64,000 nucleotides of DNA from contig JALQBC010000003.1 of NCBI GenBank assembly GCA_023375675.1, forward strand, positions 310,001 through 374,000, given 5' to 3'. The notes beneath the pieces were generated by a model. It saw only the letters and a list, made by a program, of their open reading frames with translations, did no database searches and was not told the origin of the DNA. The DNA comes from Cytospora piceicola (taxonomy: Eukaryota > Ascomycota > Sordariomycetes > Diaporthales > Cytosporaceae). Position numbers and translations under genes: made by a program. The stretch's first letter is position 1. The number at the start of each line of letters is the position of its first letter. Of the stretch, positions 55,554 to 64,000 are shown one piece after another.

Positions 55554-56382
55554 ATGCATCTCATCCTAACAGGTGCCACCGGCTTAGTCGGGTCCGGTGT
55601 CCTAGACACCATGATCAAGATGAAAGAAATCAGCAAGATTTCCATCCTGAGCCGGCGACCGGTAGCTTTGGCTGAGGATGCTAAGGACCCAAGGATCAAT
55701 GTCATAATCCATCAGGACTTCGCAAATTACGATTCCGAACTGATGAGCAAGTTGAAAGGGGCAAGGGGTGTTGTGTGGGCACTGGGAATCAGTCAGACCC
55801 AGGTTGGCACCGAGTACGTCAGCTTCCCGGCGTGACTGGTCCGCATAGACAGTAAGCAAGCCGGCTGACCTCAAAACAAATAGGGAATACGTCAAAATCA
55901 CCAAGACGTTCGCCCTGAAAGCCGCCGAGGCCTTCCAGGGCCTAGCCTCGGACGAGGAGCCCTTCAACTTCGTCTACGTGTCCGGCAACGGCGCGACGAC
56001 CGAGCCGGGGAGGTTCTCCAGCCTCTTCGCGCGCGTCAAGGGCGAGGTGGAAGTCGCGCTGGCGGAGATGCGCAGGGCGAACCCGAACTTCCACGTCATC
56101 TCGGCGCGGCCGGCGGCGGTGGACCCGTCCGCGCACGACGCGATCAAGCCGTACATCCCCACGCCGCCGCTCCTCTTGAGGATGTTGATGCCGGTGTTGG
56201 GGCCGCCGGTCCGGACCTTCTACAAGGGGTTCCATAGCCCCACCGAGCCCCTCGGGAGGGTGTTGACGGAGCTCGCGATGGGGAGGTATAAGGATCAGTT
56301 TGTGGCTGGGAGGGATATCCAGAAGATTGGCGAGTTCCCGATCCTGGAGAATACGGTGTTGAGGAGACTCGCTGGGCTGTGA
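55554..56382 (+). CDS. NAD(P)-binding Rossmann-fold protein (atypical SDR)
   Basis: Two exons (55554-55813, 55884-56382; 70-bp intron) give 252 aa. The N-terminus carries the dinucleotide-binding TGATGLVGSG, followed by a conserved SRRP strand end and GVVWALGISQTQ, as in epimerase-like, TIP30/HTATIP2-type proteins. The C-terminal half has YVSGNG and RPAAVDPS. No classical YxxxK catalytic pair is evident, so it may be a regulatory or atypical reductase. GC content rises sharply in exon 2. It is 2 kb from the terpenoid cluster; a link is possible but not supported. Confidence 0.85.
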
Positions 56383-57089
56383 TGTGGCATGTCACGAGGG
56401 GGTGAGTTGCTGAGTCACCTGTTTCTGAGTTATTCAGTCTGTATCTCTTCGGTGTCTATGTTTCTTCTTTCTTTCCCTAGCTGAGGATGCTCCTAACCAG
56501 GTAGCACCAGGGTGAGTATGGTTTCGAAGGGTTGCTCCGACCCGGTACGGGGCATTGCGGAGGATGGGTACGACACCCAGATCAAGTCGACGGTATATTG
56601 CCCGATCTTGCTATTGTATTGGGAGACTCAGCAGGCCCTTTTCATTCTTGAAGACATCATCACATATGATCTAGATAATCAAGGGAGTTACGAAATGATT
56701 TACAGCAAGACGTCTCCTTGCTTGGAAAGTTGTGGTGAAGTCGGGGTGAAGTTGGGGGTAGGCGCTCATCACTAAGTCAAGGGGGTCTGCACGACTGAGT
56801 CCTGCATAGGCGACCAACGCCGCACCTTCTCGCGTTTGCTCGTACATGCTACCTGATCACTCCTTTCTTGCCAGTGAACTCGACAAAAACCGATCAATGA
56901 CCAGCAGGCACTGCGATCTGACGACAAGAGCAGACACCCAGGTACCGTCGCGGTGCCCTCCTTCTGGAGCACCTACGAACCCCCCCCCCCGCTGCTCCGC
57001 ATGTGCAGTTGGGACCCGACGACGCTCACGCCATAGGCTGAGGGGAGAGCGTATACCCCACCAGCGTGCACTTGCAGCTCGCCGCCGCC
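56383..57089. other. Intergenic region
   Basis: Terminator of the Rossmann protein and upstream region of the 766-aa gene. A C11 run lies at 56980-56990. An extra 5' exon of the next gene could be here, but none is clear. Confidence 0.45.
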
Positions 57090-59502
57090 ATGGCCGAGAT
57101 GGAGAGTGCGCGTGCGCCTCTGCCCGCGCGCTACCAGGATCTGAAGCTTGCCCTGCTGAGCCAGCTCGACCGCGCCGAGGACTCGTTCGAATACCTGCAC
57201 GGCCTCCGCCAGGCAGTCAAGGAATGGCATGGCGCCGCGAGGGACCCCGCGGTGCCGGCCGGGGTCCACTACCTGCTGGGGCGCCACCCTCCTGCCCCCG
57301 GGATCGATACCAAGGGGGTGGCGACTGCAGCTGTTATAAAGCAGCTCCGCGAAGTCGCCAGGCTCGAGGACATCGAGGTGTTCATTACCGTTCTGGAGTT
57401 CGGGCCTGGGGAGGATGCCAGACTCGTGCACATGGCGGATCGCCATGAGAATGATATTCATGAGTACTTTGCCCCCGACAAGCAGGAGATCCTCCAAACC
57501 TCTATGGCATTCCTCGAAGTCAGTAAATATTTCGAGGCATGCTTGCCCCCCACGCAAAAGCGAGTCGTAAGCACCTGGCCTCTATCTCCTGATGGGTTCT
57601 TGCACTCGCCGGCTAACGAAAGTAGGTTGGTGTGGCAATCCTGCCGACGTCTAGGGTCCTCGATAGGAAGGGCTCAAATCCCGGCCAGACGGAACATGAC
57701 AGGCGACGTCTCCAAGAGAGCATGATGTGCTATCTTGCAGACCGTGTTCTGGACAAGTACGACGTGGTGGCGGCCAGTTTAGTCCTGGTGGAACATGCTG
57801 ATAGCCTGGCCGCTCCGGATCACGACAATCCCACTCCATTTCAGTGGCCTCGCAAGCCTCTTGAGAAAACGCTGTGGAATTCCATTTTGGTGGATCCGTC
57901 CTCCTTTGCTACACGTGCAGCATTCGTGTGGTATGAACCACCTCTACAATTCTTCGAGGGCGTCGCTCAGAGACTTCGATTCCATTCGCTACGTGTCTTG
58001 GACTATGAAACCATCTGTAGAGGGTTGGACATCCTCCTGGGTCGAGTCGAGCTTCCTAATCTCCTGCCGGTCCTCGATTGTCTCAAGGACTTGAAGCTTG
58101 ATATGACAGATCCCGAAGAAACAAGCTATGTTGACGAGTGGCTCCACGGTAGCTTCATAGGGTCGCGCTGTGAAGCTGGAGTTTGGTTTCACAGGGAGGA
58201 TGCAGCTATCTTCGTTGATATCTATAGATCCTTTCTAGACGTCGAGTTGGATGATATGTAAGTTGCAGCTCCTCCGAGCCCCTTGATTAAGGTACTAAGA
58301 CTGCCGCTAGGATATGTAACCTTATGCACGCCCAGATGGAGAATGCGGCTTTTTGCTTTGCGCTCATCGCAAAACTGATAGAGGCCTCTTCTGATCGCTG
58401 GTTCGGAACTGATAGCCTTCCGGCATGTTGGACGCTTTTTGAGGAGTCGTTCTTGAAGCCTTTGAGCGTACGAGATATGGTCCACGGATGTTCCAAGAAA
58501 GCGCTGCCCCGATTTCCAAAGGCGTCCTCCTGGAACGACCGAGCCTTACCGTCTCAGCCCATGGACCCGGCCATTCCAACGATGGTGGGCGATATCCAGT
58601 CGCGCCTATCTCAGGACCTCACGGGATGGCAGCGCACCGCAGCCCGCGGGTTCCTCGCCTGGCTCGAGATCCGCGTCTACAAGGAGGGCGCCGACGCCGA
58701 AGAGTTCACGGCGTTCTGGCTCCCCCTGCTCCGCGACCTGGCCCTGCGGCACGACCGCGCCTTCTGGGAGGCCGAGTTGCAGTACGGGCGGCCGTGGTAC
58801 ACCAAGTTCTTCAGGCTCGTGCTCCTCCGGTACCTCATCGCCGGCGTGGGGCGGGAGCCGCCGCGCCGCGACTTCCGCCGGCCGAGCTTCTCGACCCTGG
58901 AGACGGACGGGTGCGCCTCGTGCCGGGTGCTCGGCCGGTTCCTCCTCGACCGCTCGCGCGTGCGCGCCATCTTCCCGGTCGTGCTGCTCGAGAACACACC
59001 CCCGGCCACGTCTGCGTCTTCGTCGTCGGCGTCGGCGTCGAGGGCCAGGGCGCCCGGGTACGTGCTCAGGCAGGCCGCGCTCGCGCACATCCTGCCGCTG
59101 CTGGCGGCCAGGAGGAGGAACTGCGCCTTCCACCTCAAGGACAGCACCTGCGGGGGCACGGTGCTCTGCGTGGAGAAGCGGGACGGGTCGAAGCAGTGGG
59201 AGAACTGGTGCGGGCGGCGGGACGAGGCGGCCAGGGAGATGGCCGGGTTCGACCAGGGCGTGCTGAGGCTGATCCTCGGGGCGGGCGACTACAAGGGCCT
59301 GGTCGGGATGGAGATCTGCAAGAGGGGGAACCGGGAGGAGTGGGACCGGATGCTCGAGGGGCTGCGCCGGGACGACGAGGCCAACAAGCTGACGCATCGC
59401 CGGTCCCAGGACGACCTTGGCGGGGACATGCGGGCGATGTTTGAGTGGCGTGATGAAGAGTTCGGTTCCCCTGGGCCCGGTGACGACGCGTTGTTCTGGT
59501 AA
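57090..59502 (+). CDS. Unrecognised 766-aa protein
   Basis: Three exons (57090-57566, 57626-58257, 58311-59502; introns 59 and 53 bp) are phase-consistent, so this is a real gene. The start sits in a strong context (GCCGCCATGG). I do not recognise the family. The N-terminus is helical; the middle is acidic and aromatic-rich (LLGRVELPNLLPVLDCL); the C-terminal third has Cys/His/Trp motifs (CASCRVLGRFLLD, FHLKDSTCGGTVLCV) reminiscent of fungal proteins annotated beside 2OG-Fe(II) oxygenase domains, but no oxygenase motif is visible here. No signal peptide or membrane segment. Exon 3 is markedly GC-richer than exon 2. Confidence 0.78.
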
Positions 59503-60172
59503 CGACCTCGCTGGCGCGCTCGGCCCCTCGGGATGCCCTCGATAAGAGGCTTGGGTCTCGGTCGGTTATGAATGGATGTTGGGGTCTTTCTTCTTGCGAA
59601 GTGGTATCGTATTAGTACTGACGAGTTTCAGAAACCATGACGATGGGGGGCGGGGGTTCGCAACTGTTCTGGGATACATATTGGTCTTGAGCAAGGACTG
59701 AAGCCAGCCGCCTCTATTTACTTAAATTCAAGGAGCTAACTTTCGGGGGCGAATTACTATGTATTGTTATCCACACTTATCTTCTAGCCAAAGGCTGAGT
59801 TCAGAGCCAAGTACACATGAGCCTATCCGTCGACCCCTTTTCTTCTGCGAAAGCGGTGCCCAGCCCCGAGCCGAGAGCATAGGCTCTGTGATGGTTCAGC
59901 TAAGTAGCTGCAATTCATTCAACCGCTATTTTCCATGTAGGATCAAGGCCATATACTACTTTTCTGCCTCAGCGTCTACATCATCGTTACTCATAAACCG
60001 GATACAGACGTCATGTACGTGAGCAGACAAACAGGTTCACCTACTCCGCCAGATACCAACCGAGAGAGCGATCGTGACTTAAGAATGGACGACTCCTCTC
60101 TTCCCTCAGCCATGCTATCGAGCCTGTATCATGAGATACCACACCATGCTACCACCACGCTCCTCACCACGC
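59503..60172. other. Convergent intergenic region
   Basis: 670 bp between the 3' ends of the 766-aa gene and the isochorismatase-like gene. No gene is supported. Confidence 0.5.
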
Positions 60173-61071
60173 TCACATCCTAGCCGCCCCAGGCACAGGC
60201 GCCAGGGCCCGCAGCGCAGCCTTGGTATCAGCCGCCGTATCCTTCACGATCCCGATGACGTCCCTGAACTCTGGCAACCCCGCGTCGCTCACGCACTCGT
60301 ACAGCCACGCCTCGCTCGTCGTCACCGCGACGCCCCCCAGCCCCCGCAGCCGGGCCAGCGCGACGGGCACCTCCTCCCGGTTGCAGCTGCTGACGCCGTC
60401 GGCGAGCACGCGGACGGCGTGGCCGGCGCGGCGGGCGTCGAGCGCCGTCTGGGCCACGCAGATGTGGCTCTCGATGCCGACGATGGCGATCTCGGCGGGG
60501 GCGCCGGCGCCGGCGGCGGCGAGGCGGGAGGCTATGGCGGGGGTGAGCATGGAGAAGAGGGTCTTGTCGTCGTGGGCCCTGCAGAGGGGGGTGGTGAGGT
60601 AGGGGGCCAGCTCGGCGACCGTGTCGCCCAGGCGGGCGCGGTTCTGAGTCGTGGCGTAGATGGGGATCTGGAGGGCGTGGGCCGCGCGGAGGACCTTTTG
60701 GGCTGTCAGGACGCTGTTGGGTGTGTGAGTGTGTGTGACTGCGGGTGCTTGGGTTGTGTGGTTGAGAGGAGGGAGGGTGGTGTGGTGAGGTGGGCGTACA
60801 CCTTGTCGAACTCATATATGGCGTTGCGGAATTTCTCGTGTATGTCGCAAACGCTGTAGATCAGGGGGCATGTCAGTTATCTGGTTCGTCTTGAGTAGTC
60901 ATGAACAGCCATTTCCAGGACGGGGACTACTGACAATATCACGGGGTTATCTAACAGGAATCAGCTTGTGCAGGTGTCTCGTGGAGGGTGGGGGGCTATC
61001 AAGGCATATACCAAGTACTGAGCACTTGAAAACTTACTCATTCGCCGTCGAGGGGTTGCTACGTCCGTCAT
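60173..61071 (-). CDS. Isochorismatase-like cysteine hydrolase (YcaC-type)
   Basis: Four exons (61071-61038, 60950-60935, 60853-60800, 60713-60173) give 214 aa. Exon 2 is only 16 nt and encodes NNPVI plus part of the next codon; without it the conserved VILFVCDIHEKF strand is lost. The catalytic Asp is D20 in CDIHEKF and the nucleophilic Cys is C120 in GIESHICV, both in family context. Proteins of this class hydrolyse small amides or enol ethers; fungal homologues are cytosolic or mitochondrial and of unknown substrate. Intron 3 uses donor GTACGC, chosen because it alone keeps the phase (FDKVVLTAQ). Confidence 0.87.
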
Positions 61072-61560
61072 GTTGGAGACAGGCCGGACCCAGGATCTGA
61101 TGCCGGTTGTTTGGAAGGGGGCCTTTGCGATGTTTAGTATGCTCAACGAAGTTCTGCGCATTGCGCACTACTGGATTCCAAGGTTGTGGAATAAAAAATA
61201 CTGGGCTCCCAATGAGTATCAAAGTAGTATCTACTGTTGTTGTGAGTGACAAGAGGGAGAAGATGGGGATGAGCGAAGGTTCCCCGCAGGGTAACAAGAC
61301 ATCAACCCCGAATTACTGGGGCTCCCGAATGTAGGGGTCCATAGTAAGTACTTGGGCACGTGTATAGTGTATACTTCCTTAATAGTATATCTCAGAAGTT
61401 TATCAAGGCAAAAAAGAAGCCACTGAAATGTTTTCACGGCCTATTTCATTAATGAACCGGCAGGTAGGTTTCACCATTGCACACACGTATGGTCTCTGGC
61501 CTAAGCGATCCAAGACATCCCCATTTTTCTATTCTATCACCAGGGGGATAAACGAGGTTC
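61072..61560. other. Intergenic region
   Basis: 489 bp holding the isochorismatase upstream region and the 3' end of THI6. No coding signal is seen. Confidence 0.5.
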
Positions 61561-63406
61561 TTATATCCAAGTCAGTCTCTCCGCAGCGAGCCACTCAAGA
61601 TCCCCCCCAGCAGTGGCCGTTCGGATCTGGTACAGCGAGTCCAGGAAAGCCGGCACAAAGGTCCCAGGCCCCTCCACGCCGCCCTTCCCCGCCGCGCGCT
61701 CCGCCGCGATCTCGAACAGCAGGATGCCCGCCACGACGGCCACCAGCCTGTCCCCGCCGGACGAGGCGGCCACCATGGCGGAGAGGGCCGTGCCGAGGGT
61801 GCACCCCGTGCCCGTGATCACGCCCAGGTACTCGTGGCCGTTCTCGATGGCGACGGTGCGCGACCCGTCGCTGACGAGGTCCGTCCTCCCCGTCATCACC
61901 ACGACGGCCTCCTCCCTCGCCGCGAGGGCCCGCACCAGCTCGGCCTTGTCCGCCCGGGACAGCGTGCTGCTGCTGTCCACGCCGCGCTGGCCCTCGGCGT
62001 CCCCGCTGCCGAAGACGGTCTTGATCTCGCTCTCGTTGCCCTTGATCACGTCGATGTAGCCGGCTGACAGGATCGACTTGACCGCTGATCGGCGGACGGC
62101 GGTTGCCCCGGCGCTGTGTGGATCAGTGTGAGTGTTTCTGGGTGTTGCCTTTGAGGGTAAAAGGGAACTCGGGGGGGGGGGGTTTAGCGTACCCTACTGG
62201 ATCAAAGATGACAGGCCGGCCTGCCGCATTGTAGGCTCTCAGTGCCTTTTCGTAGTTCTGGAGGCCCTCTGGTGTCACCGTGCCCATGTTGATGACCAGG
62301 GCACCACCCAGCTTCGCGAGGTCCGCCGCTTCTTCGCCGTAGTTTGCCATTATCGGCGATGCTCCGACAGCGAGGGCGACATTTGCTGCGAAGTTTTGGA
62401 CAACCTGTATATTTTGTCAGCTCGTAGCCATGCTGTCATGCTAGGCAAGGCCGGGTGACGACGTACTAGGTTTGTCATGTTGTGGGACAGCGGCTTCTGC
62501 TCGTGGACCGCCTTGATGGCGCCCGGGACCAGTTCCAAGATGGACTCTTTAGAGGCTGCCGCCTTGGGGACGTCCGACCTCGTCCGCTGCCTCAGCGCGA
62601 CAGACCCCCGGACGAGGCCAAGCAGCTCGCGGGACGCAGCCTCGGGGTCCCGGGCCGCCACGATGGCGCTCACCACCGCGACCCCGTCCAGGGGGTTCTC
62701 GGGCGGGCTGCCCCGGAACATGACCTGCGGGATGTTGGAGGCGTTGACGCCGCCGATGCAGACGGTCGGCACGTGTCCGTGGCCCTTCTCGCTCAGGGTC
62801 AGAAGGATGTGTTTTGCTCCATCCGGGCCAATGACGCCCTTGACGTTCTTCTTGCTGGATTTGGCATCAGCGGGCGGTTCTTAAAAGGCAGGATAACCGT
62901 CTAGACCGGGATGGACATACGTTTGGGTGGAAAAGACGGTGCCGATGCCGAGGTAGTCGGCCCCCTGCTCGCAGGCCGTGACAGCCTCGTCCACGGTGTT
63001 GGCGCTTATGCCAACGATCTTGTCGCTGCCGAGAAGCTTCCGGGCCGTGCCGATATCTGGACGGGACATAAACCAACATCATCAGCAAAGGCTACCTGGT
63101 ATACGGCGTTCCGTAATGCCATTGTGACTAACCCATGTCATCTTGACCAAGATGCACGCCTTCGCACCCCACAGCCAGGGCAACGTCTACCCTGTCATTG
63201 ATGAGCAGAGGGACATTGTACCTCTGTGTGACCTCGTGGATCCTCTTGGCCGTGGAGATGAGGACGCCCGTGTCACTCGTCTTTTCCCTATACTGCACGA
63301 TGGTGACGCCGCCGCGGACGGCCCGTTCGACCACGTCACATATGTCGTTGTCGCCGAGGATTGCCGGCGTCGAGTCCGTGACCAGGTACAGGCTGTAGTC
63401 CACCAT
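61561..63406 (-). CDS. THI6: Bifunctional thiamine-phosphate synthase / hydroxyethylthiazole kinase
   Basis: Five exons (63406-63133, 63056-62921, 62854-62467, 62404-62193, 62113-61561) give 520 aa; introns are 76, 66, 62 and 79 bp. The N-terminal half is thiamine-phosphate pyrophosphorylase (TMP-TenI), with YLVTD, QYREK, LLINDR and VHLGQDD. The C-terminal half is the ThiM-type kinase, with NFAANVALA, FDPVGAGAT and the GTGCTLG loop with C441. It phosphorylates hydroxyethylthiazole and couples it to HMP-PP to form thiamine monophosphate in the cytosol. The fusion matches yeast THI6. I saw no TPP-riboswitch signature upstream. Confidence 0.96.
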
Positions 63407-64000
63407 TTTGAAGTGAGAAGCCAGAAAAAGAATGAAAAGTGTGTGATATAAGTGTGCTGAACCGGTGAAGTGGGCAGGTTGGTCTCTGGTGAGCTCGAGC
63501 TCGATTTGGCACTGCCAATCGTAAACGGCTTAGCTCAACGTAATGGGTTTTCAGAGGAGACCCCGATCTCGCACTGCGTTTTAGATGGATGGGGTGATAT
63601 TATATGGATTGGGTTTTAATCCTGCGCACCCGCGTGGGAAACCACGAATTTCATGGCGAGTTGTTGTATAAGATGTAATGTGATGCAAGGCTTCATGTCT
63701 AAGTCTTTCCATCTCAGTTGGTTGCGGGTACGTACCTGAAGAGGCCGTCTACCTAGGTATCCTCAAGCTTGAGTGGACGGGCAGGCGGGGTACATGAATG
63801 AAGATACTGGCGAGGACTGCGGACTGCAGACATGCGGAGACAAATTGGTTGTTTTCTTCTATGTTCCCAAAATATTGTATTTGTGTTGTAGAATGAATAT
63901 CCGTCTCTCTTCACAGCAAACCTCCGTGTTGGTCAAGATCCTAATCGCCGTAGATACACTACCTAGGTACAGTAGGGGTGAGGTTGTTCAAGGTACCGGT
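63407..64000. other. THI6 upstream region
   Basis: Promoter side of THI6 and the window end. It holds CTACCTAGGTA palindromes at about 63751 and 63960. No other gene is visible. Confidence 0.5.

Noticed and set aside
55554..56382. The Rossmann-fold gene as part of the terpenoid cluster
   Set aside because: Two kb of non-coding DNA separate it from the regulator, and the family is common outside clusters; it was left out pending expression data.
58488..59444. A 318-codon frame inside exon 3 of the 766-aa gene
   Set aside because: GC-driven shadow; the chosen frame continues across two introns in phase.
63407..63600. TPP riboswitch upstream of THI6
   Set aside because: No CTGAGA-type core or paired ACC element was seen on the gene strand near the start.

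Overview
The window is nuclear DNA of a filamentous ascomycete (Pezizomycotina, most likely a Sordariomycete). The reasons are short introns (mostly 50-105 bp) with CTAAC-type branch points, GC-rich exons with overlapping shadow frames, long intergenic tracts with microsatellites and CCTAGGTA palindromes, and families typical of these fungi: yapsin-like protease, STE11, LysM/GH18 pair, PNP-NACHT-ankyrin protein, chimeric terpene synthase, AflR-type regulator and THI6. Exon models were built by hand from splice signals, phase continuity and family conservation. No search was run.

Region 1 (1-22.5 kb) is housekeeping and signalling. It holds a GPI-type aspartic protease (4.3-5.8 kb, +), a gamma-glutamylcyclotransferase-fold protein with a repetitive basic tail (6.8-8.1 kb, -), the STE11-type MAPKKK (9.4-12.2 kb, -), a 6.2 kb stretch with no gene I can support, and a five-exon PH/leucine-rich-repeat protein (18.4-22.5 kb, +).

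Region 2 (22.5-33 kb) concerns carbohydrates and chitin. A broken GH79 glucuronidase-like gene (24 kb, -) is followed by a divergently transcribed pair: a three-LysM secreted protein (-) and a GH18 chitinase with two CBM18 modules and a long cysteine-containing C-terminal half (+). Such pairs are typical of killer-toxin-like subgroup C chitinases. A hypothetical protein of 293 aa lies tail to tail with the chitinase.

Region 3 (33-40.3 kb) is accessory. It has an AT-rich, repeat-laden tract with a candidate tRNA-derived SINE, a CorA-like membrane protein (-), and a PNP-NACHT-ankyrin NLR-like protein (+) containing a clear GC-AG intron and near-identical ankyrin repeats.

Region 4 (40.7-53.5 kb) is the main find: a compact terpenoid biosynthetic cluster. 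It has a P450 (-), a DHA2-type MFS exporter with eight exons including a 15-nt microexon (-), a chimeric terpene cyclase/prenyltransferase of the fusicoccadiene/ophiobolin synthase class (-), a second P450 divergent from the synthase (+), and an AflR-type Zn2Cys6 regulator (-). The logical order is that the prenyltransferase half makes GGPP or GFPP, the cyclase half folds it, the two P450s oxidise the hydrocarbon, the MFS exports it and the Zn2Cys6 protein controls expression. The product cannot be named from the sequence.

Region 5 (55.5-63.4 kb) holds an NAD(P)-binding Rossmann protein, an unrecognised 766-aa protein, an isochorismatase-like hydrolase with a 16-nt microexon, and the bifunctional thiamine gene THI6 (TMP synthase plus hydroxyethylthiazole kinase).
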